Assembly (NCBI GenBank): GCA_022414725.1
Contig: CM039464.1
Location: 19,211,556-19,275,555 of the forward strand
DNA length: 64,000 nucleotides
Direction: 5' to 3'
From: Microglena sp. YARC
Taxonomy: Eukaryota; Chlorophyta; Chlorophyceae; Chlamydomonadales; Chlamydomonadaceae
Below the pieces are notes generated by a model. The model saw only the letters and a list, made by a program, of their open reading frames with translations, made no database searches and was not told where the DNA came from. Of this stretch, positions 44,472 to 54,852 are shown one piece after another. Positions within the stretch are counted from its first letter, which is position 1, and each line of letters starts with the position of its first letter. The position numbers and the translations under genes are program-made.

Positions 44472-47400
44472 ACACACACACACGCACACACTAACACACA
44501 CACACTCTTACCCTGCTATGAACGATTGCTTCAATTGATGCCCGCCGTCAGTATGCATGGGTGAGTGGCATCTGAAATTCTTAACCCCCCCCCCCCCCCT
44601 CCCCCCCCCCCCCACACACACACACACGCACACACAAACACACATTTGTACCCTACTATGAGTGATTGCTTCGATTGATGCCCGCCGTCAGTATGCATGG
44701 GTGAGTGACATCTGATATTCCTTAATCATCCCCCCCTCCCCCCCCACACACACCACACCACCACCACCACCACCACCATACACAACACACACACATTCTT
44801 ACCCCACCATGCGTGCTTGCTTTGTTTGATGCCCCCCGTCAGTATGGGTGAGTGACGCACTGGCGGTGTAGCTGGTGCTGGTGCCAGTGCTGCTGCTGCT
44901 GTTTTTGACTGTTTAACCGGTGACATTCAACAGATCCCTGGTCTGTAATGTACATACATACCCCTGGGCTGTAATGTACATACATACCCCTGGGCTGTAA
45001 TGTACATATAAACCCCTGGGCTGTCATGCACGGACAAATCCCTGAGTTGTGAGGTTGAACTCGCACTGCTTGCCCACTGTGCTCACTGTTCAACCAATCA
45101 ACCCGTTGACATTCAACAGACCCCTGGGCTGTAATGTACATATAAACCCCTGGGCTGTAATGTACATATAAACCCCTGGGCTGTAATGTACATATAAACC
45201 CCTGGGCTGTAATGTGCATACAAACCCTGGGTTGTGAGGTTGAACTCGCACTGCTTGCTCACCGTGCTCACTGTTCAACTCGTTGACATTCAACAGGCCC
45301 CTGGACTTTAGCGTACATACCAACCCCTGGGCTGTAACCAGTTTTTTTCGAATGAAATAAAGCAGGGTCTTTACGTAGCACAATGGTGCTACTAGCAGAC
45401 TTTGGTGTGCTACTTGGATGGGGTATAATGGTGCTACTAGCAGACTTTGGGTGCTACTCGGATGGGGTATAATGGTGCTACTAGCAGACTTTGGCTGCTA
45501 CTCGGATGGGGTACAATGGTGCTACTAGCAGACTTTGGGTGCTACTCGGATGGGGTACAATGATGCTACTAGCAGACTTTGGGTGCTACTCGGATGGGGT
45601 ACAATGGTGCTACTAGCAGACTTTGGGTGCTACTCGGATGGGGTACAATGATGCTACTAGCAGACTTTGGGTGCTACTCGGATGGGGTACAATGGTGCTA
45701 CTAGCAGACTTTGGGTGCTACTCGGATGGGGTACAATGGTGCTACTAGCAGACTTTGGGGTGCTACTCAGATGGGGTACAATGGTGCTACTAGCAGACTT
45801 TGGGGTGCTTCTAGCAGTCTTTGTAGCAGCCTTTTGGCCCCCATAAGCGACCCCAACAGGCTCTAATGTAGCCCCTTCACAAGTCGAAAGTACATAACTT
45901 AGCACTTGTGCTAGAAATATAGCCTTGTCAAAACGAATCACATGTGGCGGGTGAATAGGCTTACAAGTTGACTGCAACCTGATTCATAGTGGGCCGTGAG
46001 ATAAAGATGGTCTAAGTAGGCGTTAGGAAACGAGAATACCTCATGCACGTGAAGCATGTGATGTTTGGTGCGACATGTCATAGCCATAACATACATACAT
46101 ACATCTATATATATGTAGACATGCATGGATTCCCGCGAACTGGCTTTGGCTAAATTTGCGAGTTACTCATAGCGAATCACCCAACTACCCACCCTGGCTA
46201 TCGGCTGAATTCGCGGGTTAGTAATAGCGTATCTCCCATCTCCCCACCCAAATTTCGGAAAAAAGAGCAGATAAATGCAAAGCCATAAATCTTCTTCCGC
46301 ATTCCCAATTTTAGAACTGACAAAGCAGATGAATGCGAAGCGATAAATCTTCTTCCGCATTCGATCTGAGCGCCACTATAGACCAAGTATGGCGCTCAGA
46401 CTCATTGTCTACAATATTTTGCTACTTGATGCATGCATGCGCACAATCAACGAATACAGCCAGCAAACTTCTCGATGCGGTCTTCTGCTCATGCCCCATG
46501 ATGCGTGCCAACGGTCCTAATGGACATGATGGCGCGCAACACCGCCAGTCAGCGCTCAAAGTGAGCTTGCCAGAGCAGGACAGAAAGGGCTAACAATTAA
46601 TTTCACCAGCTTGCGAGTAATTGCAATTTCTTTATAACACCATGTTTCTTTTCTCCGCCTGCGAGCGTAGCCACCATTCATTTCACGCATGCACACTTTC
46701 ACCATGCCTGTGCATCAATTGTGTCACGGTTGGCATCCAGTGGATGCGAGCAGCCATTTCCTTCCCATTTCTCGCACTTGGACCGCTCATCCTATCTACG
46801 CAATCTCTTTTCATTGTATCAATGATCGTTAAGCACAGAGCTGCGATTTTTGATTCAGCAGGTGTTGACCGGACGGAAGTCGAAGATATCTACCATAGAA
46901 TCAGGAAACATGTCCCACGCAGTATGCTGTACCGAGGGCAGAGGGCAGCTTTGGCTGAATGAGGTATTTTGAGGTCAAACAGACATATCCCCGGCCCAAT
47001 TGCATGTAAAGAAGATGCTGCATGCCAGTCGTAATGCGGCGCGAGCCCAGTTTTCTCCGCGGGATTCAATCGTTTGCAAGTTTTCGGTGGATTGGATCTG
47101 CTTGGTTAAATCACCCACAGGTCTGCCTTTTGTCCCCCCTTAGTCTTCTTCCCGATCAAACCTCGCAGCTAAAGTGGCAGGGTAGGGAGCGGTAGGGAGA
47201 AGAAGGGAAGACTGATGAGTGCGTTTGTTTTTGTGGGTTTTGGGCCTTGGGGGTGGGCAGGGGGAGGAGAGAGAGATGGGGAGCAGGGGGCGTGTGAGTG
47301 TGGTGTGTGTGGGGGGGTGGTGTGTGTGTGGGGGGGGTAGATGGAGAGAGGGAAGGGTGGATGGGAAGTAAGGGAGGGGGTTGGAGACAGAAAATAGGAA

Positions 47401-47808
47401 GGAGGCATGAAGGAGGCGAGAGGGAGGGGCAAAGAAAGAGGGGAGGAGGGACTGAAGGCGGAGTGTGTGTGCAAGGGGGCGTGGAGTGGTGACATGAGGC
47501 ATTGTTCTATACATGCCTCCAGTTTTTGTGTGAAAAATGCAGAATGTGGTCATGCTCACACCGGAAATGTCGAGTATATACAAATGTTCATCAGGTTTTG
47601 TGAAGAAAGAATGAGCCTAAATTGCCCTTTTGCAGGTTTGTATGGGTGGGAGGGGTGGCGGGTGGCCTCCGGCCACACGGGCAATGTACTAGTACATACA
47701 TACATACATACATACATACATACATACATACATACATACATACATACATACATACATACATACATACATACATACATACATACATACATACATACATACA
47801 TACATACA

Positions 47809-47842
<34 letters not shown>

Positions 47843-49073
47843 CATACATACATACATACATACATACATACATACATACATACATACATACATACATACA
47901 TACATACATGCATACATACATACATATCCCTGGCTATAACTTACATACATGCACTGCCGCCCTCCCAGTTGGAGCCCTCGAGCAGTCCAGTGCACACACC
48001 GTGGTCTGGACCCAAATGGATTGTTGCTGTGGCCTGCACAACATTGAAGGGAGGGAGAACTGAATGGCTGGTGGAGAAGTGCACTGAACTTGGAGCCCAC
48101 TCGCTGATACCCCTCATTACTGAGAGATCCCAGGTAACCCCTTATGTTCCTGGAAGAGGCCTAAAACGATACAGCTAGAAAAAAACCACTTTCAAATTTG
48201 AAAAATAATCACTGGCCTGAAATCAGCGCCGAGTATAGTCATTATTATGGCTAGTGGAGAAGTGCACTGAACTTGGAGCCCACTCGCTGATACCCCTCAT
48301 TACTGAAAGATCTCAGTTAAGCACTCACAGGCACCAACACATGCATAAACACAGACACATACGCAAGCAGAGACACAAACAGACTAACACACAGGCAGAC
48401 GCACAGAGAAGTGCACTGAACTTGGAGCCCACTCGCTGATTCACCTCATTACTGAAAGATCTCAGGTAACCCTTTGTCCCTGATAACTTTTTTATTTTTT
48501 GATCACGATCCATTACTCAGCTTTAATGTACACTTTTTTAATTGTTAGAGTGCTTTGTTAATAAACTAGTTTCTATGACACTAATAGCTTCACTCTGATG
48601 CCTGAAATCAGCGCTGCTTATAGTCATTATTATGGCCAGTGATTTTTTTTTTTTCAAATCTGAAAAGTGGGGTTTTCTAGCTTAATGGTTTTAAGCCTCC
48701 TCCAGGGACAGTGTAGAAGTGCTTCCATAGCTTTGGGGGGCCATTTAGTGGGGCAAAACACATTTTTATATTATAGCAATAATTGTGCTAAAAGGGGTCA
48801 AAACTAATGATCGCTTAATAAAGCGGGGGGGGAAATCCCTGATAATGGCTGGTGGAGAAGTGCACTGCACTTGGAGCCCACTCGTTGATTCCCCTCATTA
48901 CTGAAAGATCTCAGGTAACCCGTTATCCTCGAGAAGGTTTTATATTTTTATCACCGTCTATTTGGCACGGTTACTCAGCTTTAATTTAAACATTTTAAAT
49001 TGTTAGAGTGCTTTGTTAATAAACTAGTTTCTATGACACAATCAGTTTCACTCTAATGCCTGGAACAAAGAAT

Positions 49074-49108
<35 letters not shown>

Positions 49109-51206
49109 CTTTATATAGCGATCGCTAGTTTTGATCCCGTTTTGACCCTTTTTGACCCCGAAATTATCGCTATATACAGTGAAACAAACATGTTGTATGT
49201 GCCCTAAATGCACCTAAAATCCACAAATCGCAATAAAAAGCACTAAAACGCTGTCCCTGGAGGAGGCCTTACACCATAAAGCTATAAAAAACCCACTTTA
49301 AGATTTGAAAAACAATCACTGGCCTGAAATCAGCGCTGATAATAGTCATTATTATGGCTGGTGGAGAAGTGCACTGAACTTGGAGCACACTCGCTGATTC
49401 ACCTCATTACTGAAAGATCTCAGGTAAGCACGCACAGGCACCGACACATACATAAACACACAAACACAGAAGCAAACAGACACAAACACAGACGAACACG
49501 CAGAGAAACAATAAGACGCAAACAAAGACAAACACTCAGGTTAACACTCACAAGCATCGACACATACATTAACACACAGACACAGACGCAAACACAGACA
49601 AAATCAGACTAACACACAGGCTGACACTCACAGACACAAGCACAGACACAAGCACAGACACAAGCACAGCCACAAGCATGGCCACAAGCACAGACACAAG
49701 CACAGACACAAGCACAGACACAAGCACAGACACAAGCACAGACACAAGCATAGACACAAGCACAGACACAAGCACAGACTAACACACAGGCAGACGCACA
49801 CAGACACAAGCACAGGCACAAGCACAGACACAAGCATAGACACAAGCACAGACACAAGCACAGACTAACACACAGGCAGACGCACACAGACACAAGCACA
49901 GACACAAGCACAAGCACAGACTAACACACAGGTGGACGCACACAGACACAAGCACAGGCACAAGCACAGACACAAGCATAGACACAAGCACAGACACAAG
50001 CACAGACTAACACACAGGCAGACGCACACAGACACAAGCACAGACTTACACACAGGCGGACGCACACAGACACAAGCACAGACACAAGCACAAAAACACA
50101 CACAGAAATAGACACAGACACATCGGAAGTAACTCAGATACAAACACCAACAGTTTCACAGGCACAGACACGCAGAAGCTAGCACAGATAAAAGCACTGG
50201 TAGTGTCACAGACAAAGACACAGACACATAGATACGAACACAGTTACTAACTCTGACAGTTTAGCCGTTATACACACTCAAACAAGTTGGCGCAAAGGAT
50301 TCCACACACACACAGATAAACACAAACACCCACACAGAAACTCAGACACACTAACACGCACACACACACGCACACACAAACACTCACACGCACACACACA
50401 GGCACACACAGACACACACACAGACGCACACACACACAGAGACAAGTTGGCGCAGAAGAGTGCATTATCTGCATATGTGTGTATGGAACAGTCCAGGGGG
50501 AGCCACTTTGGCTAGAGGGACTCACCCAACCTCCAACAATCAAGATCGACTCAGCAAGATCTTCAGGATGTGAAACAGCTGAGATGAAATGTCTTTATGT
50601 GTGCTTCAATGAAGATGTATGTATGTTACAGTCCAGGGGTAGGCCAAGTATGCTTAAGGGACTTGCCCAACCGTGACAGGAGAGGCTAAAAACGATAAAG
50701 CACTGATGAGCTGAGTCCCAAACAATCGCTTTACCGACAGGGGCACTGAGTTCGTGCTACAGTGATAATTTAATTCTACATGTTGGATTTACCAGAGTTC
50801 TAGCATTTCTGAATACGAGACAATGTCCTGTGTCCATGATCGCAGGCTCTATTTGGTGGTTGGCCCCAGTGCAAGCAAACGGGCTGGCCCCCTCAACCTC
50901 AAGCCTCGTAATAAAGTGTACCATTTTTTGTTTGTACTTATGACGGCTGTACCCATGATTGCAGGCTCCTGAGAAAGCCAAGTTCAAAATCTCTGCTCGA
51001 AAAACGAAAGGTGGCAGTGAGGGAGATGACGATAACAGCGACTACCAGCCAGGTAGATTGGAGCGAGTCGCCATAGCAGCCTCTAAGCAAAGCCTTCGAA
51101 AACACAGTTTGAAGTTGCTGCCCCCAACTCGACTACATGAGGTGCTGCCCTTGATTTCGGGTAGCCAGCAGAGTCTAGTGGCTGTTGGTGGGGCCCCTCC
51201 AGTCAG
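44030..51206 (+). CDS. RsmE-type 16S rRNA (uracil-N3)-methyltransferase, 3' end missing
   Basis: Enzyme of the SPOUT family that methylates a uridine of small-subunit rRNA with S-adenosylmethionine; in an alga probably acting on chloroplast or mitochondrial ribosomes. Three exons join in frame: 44030-44239 (PUA-like N-domain: LHRFYVPKPLGEGTS, LVEGEEVRHMTKALRL), 47969-48133 (ACTTLKGGRTEWLVEKCTEL, PLITERSQ) and 50965-51206 (RLERVAIAASKQSLRKH, LPPTRLHEVLPLI). The last ends in phase 2 at a GTAGGT donor. The C-terminal knot that binds SAM (GPEGG type motif) is not found before the transporter gene, so the terminal exon is lost or misplaced. The first exon is also not identified. Introns of 3.7 and 2.8 kb are filled with repeats and a Helitron-like element. 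Confidence 0.88.
44269..44868. repeat. Four extra copies of RsmE exon end plus splice donor
   Basis: Units of ~145-175 bases: C run, (AC)n, then 'gattgatgcccgccgtcag' 'tatgcatgggtgagtggcat', the last ~30 bases of the exon at 44030-44239 with its GTGAGT donor. Copies at about 44360, 44531, 44671 and 44826; the fourth is diverged. C runs reach ~55 bases (44416-44470). Confidence 0.9.
44935..45345. repeat. 'acccctgggctgtaatgtac' tandem array
   Basis: About eleven copies of a ~31-37 base unit, with a higher-order ~180-base period that includes 'gaggttgaactcgcactgct' and 'tgacattcaacag'. The unit equals the end of dispersed repeat D on its minus strand. Confidence 0.8.
45380..45815. repeat. ~44-bp minisatellite, about ten copies
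   Basis: Unit 'atggtgctactagcagactt' 'tgggtgctactcggatgggg' 'taca', highly uniform. Within the RsmE intron. Confidence 0.95.
46110..47692 (+). mobile_element. Helitron-like element H3, inside RsmE intron
   Basis: Shares the 46370-46870 region with H1/H2 (atggcgctcag, the 'accgccag.cagcgctcaaag' segment, and the 'ctccg..tgcgagcg' segment). It ends in the hairpin GTGGCC-tcc-GGCCAC (47662-47676) and CTAG (47689-47692). The stem is conserved while the loop differs from H1/H2. (TACA)n lies on both sides. The 5' limit is uncertain. Confidence 0.55.
47691..47935. repeat. (TACA)n microsatellite
   Basis: About 240 bases of TACA repeats between the CTAG end of H3 and the RsmE exon at 47969. It yields long spurious Tyr/Ile/His/Thr frames on + and Met/Tyr/Val/Cys frames on -. 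Confidence 0.95.
48180..49423. repeat. Four extra copies of the second RsmE exon end plus donor
   Basis: The last ~70 bases of the exon at 47969-48133 (ctggtggagaagtgcactga ... gatctcag|gtaa) recur at 48247-48315, 48407-48463, 48845-48917 and 49354-49423. Two copies keep GTAACC and one GTAAGC donors; one has GTTAAG. Most are preceded by 'ggcctgaaatcagcgctga' and 'tagtcattattatgg'. A C run lies at 49076-49107. Confidence 0.88.
49430..50260. repeat. 12-bp 'acacaagcacag' minisatellite
   Basis: Long A/C-rich array of 'cacaagcacaga' units with a higher-order 'actaacacacaggcagacgc' element every ~60-120 bases. It begins directly after the donor of the last exon-end copy (49423). Another CA-rich array is at 50300-50445. 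Confidence 0.9.
50618..50775. repeat. Dispersed repeat D, copy 3
   Basis: Matches 25820-25985 and 26305-26465. Read on the minus strand it contains 'gttgggcaagtccctt..agc.ta..ggcctacccctgg.ctgtaacatacat', which is also the core of the AMT-tail repeat unit (52.7-53.4 kb). A partial copy is at 50475-50535. Confidence 0.75.
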
Positions 51207-52452
51207 GTAGGTTGGGCTGATTTTGGGGTGGGGGGTGGAGGGGGGGGGTGACCTTGCTTACAGGCAGCCAGCAGAGTCTAGTGGCAGTTGGTGCCCCCCC
51301 CCCACTCAGGTAGGTTTAGCTGATTTGGGGGTGGAGGGGGTGGTGAACTTGCTTACAGGCAGCCAGCAGAGTCTAATGGCAGTTGGTGGGGCCCCTCCAG
51401 TCAGGTAGGTTGGGCTGATTTTGGGGTGGGGGGTGGAGGGGGTGCTGACCTTGCTTACAGGCAGCCAGCAGAGTCTAGTGGCAGTGGGTGCCCCCCCCCC
51501 CCACACGCACACACACTCAGGTAGGTTTGGCTGATTTTGGGGGTGGGGGGTGGAGGGGGGGTGATCTTGCTTACAGGCAGCCAGCAAAGTCTAGAGGCAG
51601 TTGGTGCCCCCCCCCCCAACCCCCCCCCCACCCCCCCACTCAGGTAGGTTTAGCTGATTTGGGGGTGGAGGGGGTGCAGACCTTGCTTACAGGAAGCCAG
51701 CGGAGTCTAGTGGCTACTGGTGGGGCCCCCCACTTAGGTAGGCCCCCCACTTAGGTAGGTTGGGCTGATTTTTTGGGTGGGGGGTGGAGGGGGGGTGACC
51801 TTGGGTATAGGCAGCCAGCAGAGTCTAGTGGCTGTTGATGGAGCCCCCCCACTCAGGTTGGTTGGGCTGGTTTTGGGGTGGGGGGTGGATTGGGGTGCTG
51901 ACCTTGCTTACAGGCAGCCAGCAGAGTCTAGTGGCTACTGGTGGGGCCCCCCACTCAGGTAGGTTGGGCTGGTTTTGGGGTGGGGGGTGGATTGGGGTGC
52001 TGACCTTGGTTACAGGCAGCCAGCAGAGTCTAGTGGCTACTGGTGGGGCCCCCCACTCAGGTAGGTTTGGCTGATTTGGGGATGGGGGGTGGATTGGGGT
52101 GCTGACCTTGGTTACAGGCAGCCAGCAGAGTCTAGTGGCTACTGGTGGGGCCCCCCACTCAGGTAGGTTGGGCTGGTTTTGGGGTGGGGGGCGTAGGGGG
52201 GGTGACCTTGGTTACAGGCAGCCAGCAGATTCTAGTGGCTACTGGTGGGGCCCCCCCACTCAGGTTGGTTGGGCTGGTTTTGGGGTGGGGGGCGTAGGGG
52301 GGTGACCTTGGTTACAGGCAGCCAGCAGAGTCTAGCGGCTCCTGGTGGGGCCCCCCACTCAGGTATGTTGGGCTGTTTTTTGGGGTGGTGATGGGGAGGG
52401 GGGGGGACCTTGGTTACAGGCAGCCAGCAGAGTCTAGTGGCTGTTGATGACG

Positions 52453-52501
<49 letters not shown>

Positions 52502-52650
52502 ACTCAGGTTGGTTGGGCTGGTTTTGGGGTTGGGGGTGGATTGGGGTGCTGACCTTGGTTACAGGCAGCCAGCAGAGTCTAGTGGCTCCTGGTGGGGGCC
52601 CCCACTCAGGTAGGTTGGGCTGGTTTTGGGATGGGGGGTGGATTGGTGAT
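51207..52650. repeat. Thirteen tandem copies of the third RsmE exon end with splice sites
   Basis: Each ~100-120 base unit has TTACAG, then ~47 bases matching the end of the exon at 50965-51206 (cagccagcagagtctagtgg ... ctcag), then a GTAGGTTGGG donor and a G/T-rich segment. Copies begin near 51257, 51355, 51459, 51571, 51690, 51811, 51911, 52012, 52113, 52214, 52316, 52418 and 52560. Each looks like a complete mini-exon. Variation is in C-run length and a few substitutions. Confidence 0.92.
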
Positions 52651-53401
52651 TTTGGGATAGGCAGGTCTATTGGAGCGACCCCTTACACAAACACAAACAC
52701 ATACAGATACACCTGCAGAGCTGTGATGAGGTTGGGCAAGTCCCGTCAGCCTATTCGGCTACCCCTGGGCTGCAACATACACATACCCCTTACACATACC
52801 CCTATACACAAACACATACAGATACACCTACAGAGCTGTGATGAGGTTGGGCAAATCCCGTCAGCCTATTCGGCTACCCCTGGAGTATAACATACACCTA
52901 CCCCTTACACATACCCCCATACACAAACACATACAGATACACCTTCAGAGCTGTGATGAGGTTGGGCAAGTCCCGTCGGCCTATTTGGCCACCCCTGGGC
53001 TGCAACATACACATACCCCTTACACATACCCCCATACACAAACACATACAGATGCACCTGCAGAGCTGTGATGAGGTTGGGCAAATCCCGTCAGCCTATT
53101 CGGCTACCCCTGGGCTGCAACATACACCTACCCCTTACACATACCCCATACACAAACACATACAGATACACCTGCAGAGCTGTGATGAGGTTGGGCAAGT
53201 CCCGTCAGCCTATTAGGCTACTCCTGGGCTGCAACATACACATACCCCTTACACATACCCCCATACACAAACACATACAGATACACCTGCAGAGCTGTGA
53301 TGAGGTTGGGCAAGTCCCGTCAGCTTATTAGGCTACCCCTGGGCTGCAACATACACATACCCCTTACACATACCCCCATACACAAACACATACAGATACA
53401 C
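52651..53401. repeat. Six ~115-bp units of the ammonium transporter exon-end array
   Basis: Read on the minus strand each unit has TGTTGCAG, ~57 bases ending 'catcacagctctgcag', then GTGTATCTGTATG. The last ~15 bases and donor equal those of the transporter exon at 53402. The rest of the unit contains the core of dispersed repeat D (gttgggcaagtcccgt .. acccctgggctg). All three frames of the ~57 bases contain stops. Confidence 0.88.
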
Positions 53402-54852
53402 CTGCAGAGCTGTGATATTATATTATATCCTCCTCCTGGGTAAAAACAACCGTAGTTGGTGGTTGGGTAGCTCTGTTGCATGTACTCCTCCTTGGCCAGG
53501 AAACCAACGAAGATGACTCCCCAAGCGCCAGCGAATCCGTGCACGGGGGCGGCAGACAGGGGGTCATCAATCTTTAACTTCAAGAACAACCAGCAGACCA
53601 GGTCAAAGACAAGGACACCACCACAACCGGCCAGGATGGCGGCCCAGGGCTCCAGCACGTGGGCTCCAGCAGTGATGGACACAAAGCCAACCAGCACACC
53701 GTTGCACAGCTGAACAACATCCCACCTCTTGGTCCTGATGAAGGTGGTGATCATACACATGACGCCTCCAGCACCGCCGGACAGGGTGGTGCAGACAGCA
53801 GCACGGCCAGCAATAATTCCAGAGTTCATGTTGTCAATGATCAGGGTAGATCCTGGGTTGAATCCATACCATCCAAACCACAGGAGGCAGGTTCCGAGCA
53901 CAACCAGCAGGGGGGAGTGGCCAGGCATGTCCCTAGGCTTGCCCTGGGCATCAAAGCGACCAAGACGGGGACCGACAAGGATAGCTCCCATCATTCCAGC
54001 TAGACCACCAGTCATATGGACAACGCCGGAGCCTGCAAAGTCAACCATTCCACTGTCCAGCAGCAGGTCGTTGGCAGCAAAGGCACCCAACCAGCCCCCA
54101 GTGGACCAAACCCAGTGGACCAAACCCAGTGGACAATCACGGGATAGACGAAAGAGGAGATCAAGATGGAGTAGCCCATGTAGGCAATGAAGTTGAAGCG
54201 CTCAGCAACGCATCCAGCAGGGATGGTGGTAGCGGTGGCTGCGAAAGCCCACTGAAAGAAGAAGTCAGTCCACACTCCCTCACCGGTACCGGTGTTAGAA
54301 GAGCTGAAGTTGTTGAGGGCAAACAGGGAATCTCCAATGAACTTGTTGGGGTTCTGACCACTACCATAGGCAAAGCCAAACCCAACCACGTAGAAGCCAA
54401 TCGCAGAAGTGCAAGCATCCAGCACAGTCTGCATCAGAATGTTCATGTGGGACTTGTGGCGGATAGCTCCGGCGCAAAGCATGGCGAAACCTCCGTGCTG
54501 CATAGGTAGGAGCAGGCAGCAAGTTAGAAGAACAGACTGGAGAGGATGGTGGGGTGGGACGTAACAGGTAGATACATGCCATCCCCCCGCGCAACCATGC
54601 TGGGTCGTAAGCATTCCAGTACACAGGCTTGTGCATTCGTGGGTTAAAACATGCAATAATACAGGCCATGTACTGCAAGTAATGGGGTTTGCTGTTCCTT
54701 ACCATGAGGAAGACCATGGCACCGCAGATGACGATCCACGCGGAGTTCAATCCATACTTGAGGCCATCAGTTCCAAGATCGGGTGTCGCCAGGTTGGCGC
54801 ACAGCACCTCGGCCTTGGTGGTGGAGCCGAATTGAGCGGCAAGGGCCTCATA
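53402..54852 (-). CDS. Ammonium transporter (AMT family), copy 2, 3' end missing, one frameshift
   Basis: Membrane channel of the Amt/MEP/Rh family that takes up ammonium across the plasma membrane. Exon 54703-54852 (50 codons, phase 0) carries the first helix (NSAWIVICGAMVFLM). Exon 53402-54497 follows with GGFAMLCAGAIR, AFAATATTIPAGCVAER, GSGVVHMTGGLAGMMGAI, GHSPLLVVLGTCLLWFGWYGFNPGS and APVHGFAGAWGVIFVGF, covering about ten of the eleven helices and the central histidines. A tandem duplication of 14 bases (cagtggaccaaacc type, about 54095-54133) shifts the frame within the HWVWSTG motif. The exon ends in phase 2 at a GT donor and no C-terminal exon follows; only the repeat array does. The N-terminal start exon is not identified. 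Confidence 0.88.

Noticed and set aside
47407..48100. Frames with Tyr-Ile-His-Thr or Met-Tyr-Val-Cys repeats
   Set aside because: Translations of (TACA)n. Only the last part on the plus strand (from 47969) is real, as an RsmE exon.
49569..50143. Frames with Leu-Val-Ser or Cys-Ala-Cys-Val repeats on the minus strand
   Set aside because: Produced by the 12-base A/C-rich minisatellite.
51207..53401. Regular ~115-base repeats with unique-looking pieces, considered as a CRISPR array
   Set aside because: Units are near-identical over their whole length, lack spacers, derive from exon ends with splice sites, and the genome is eukaryotic.
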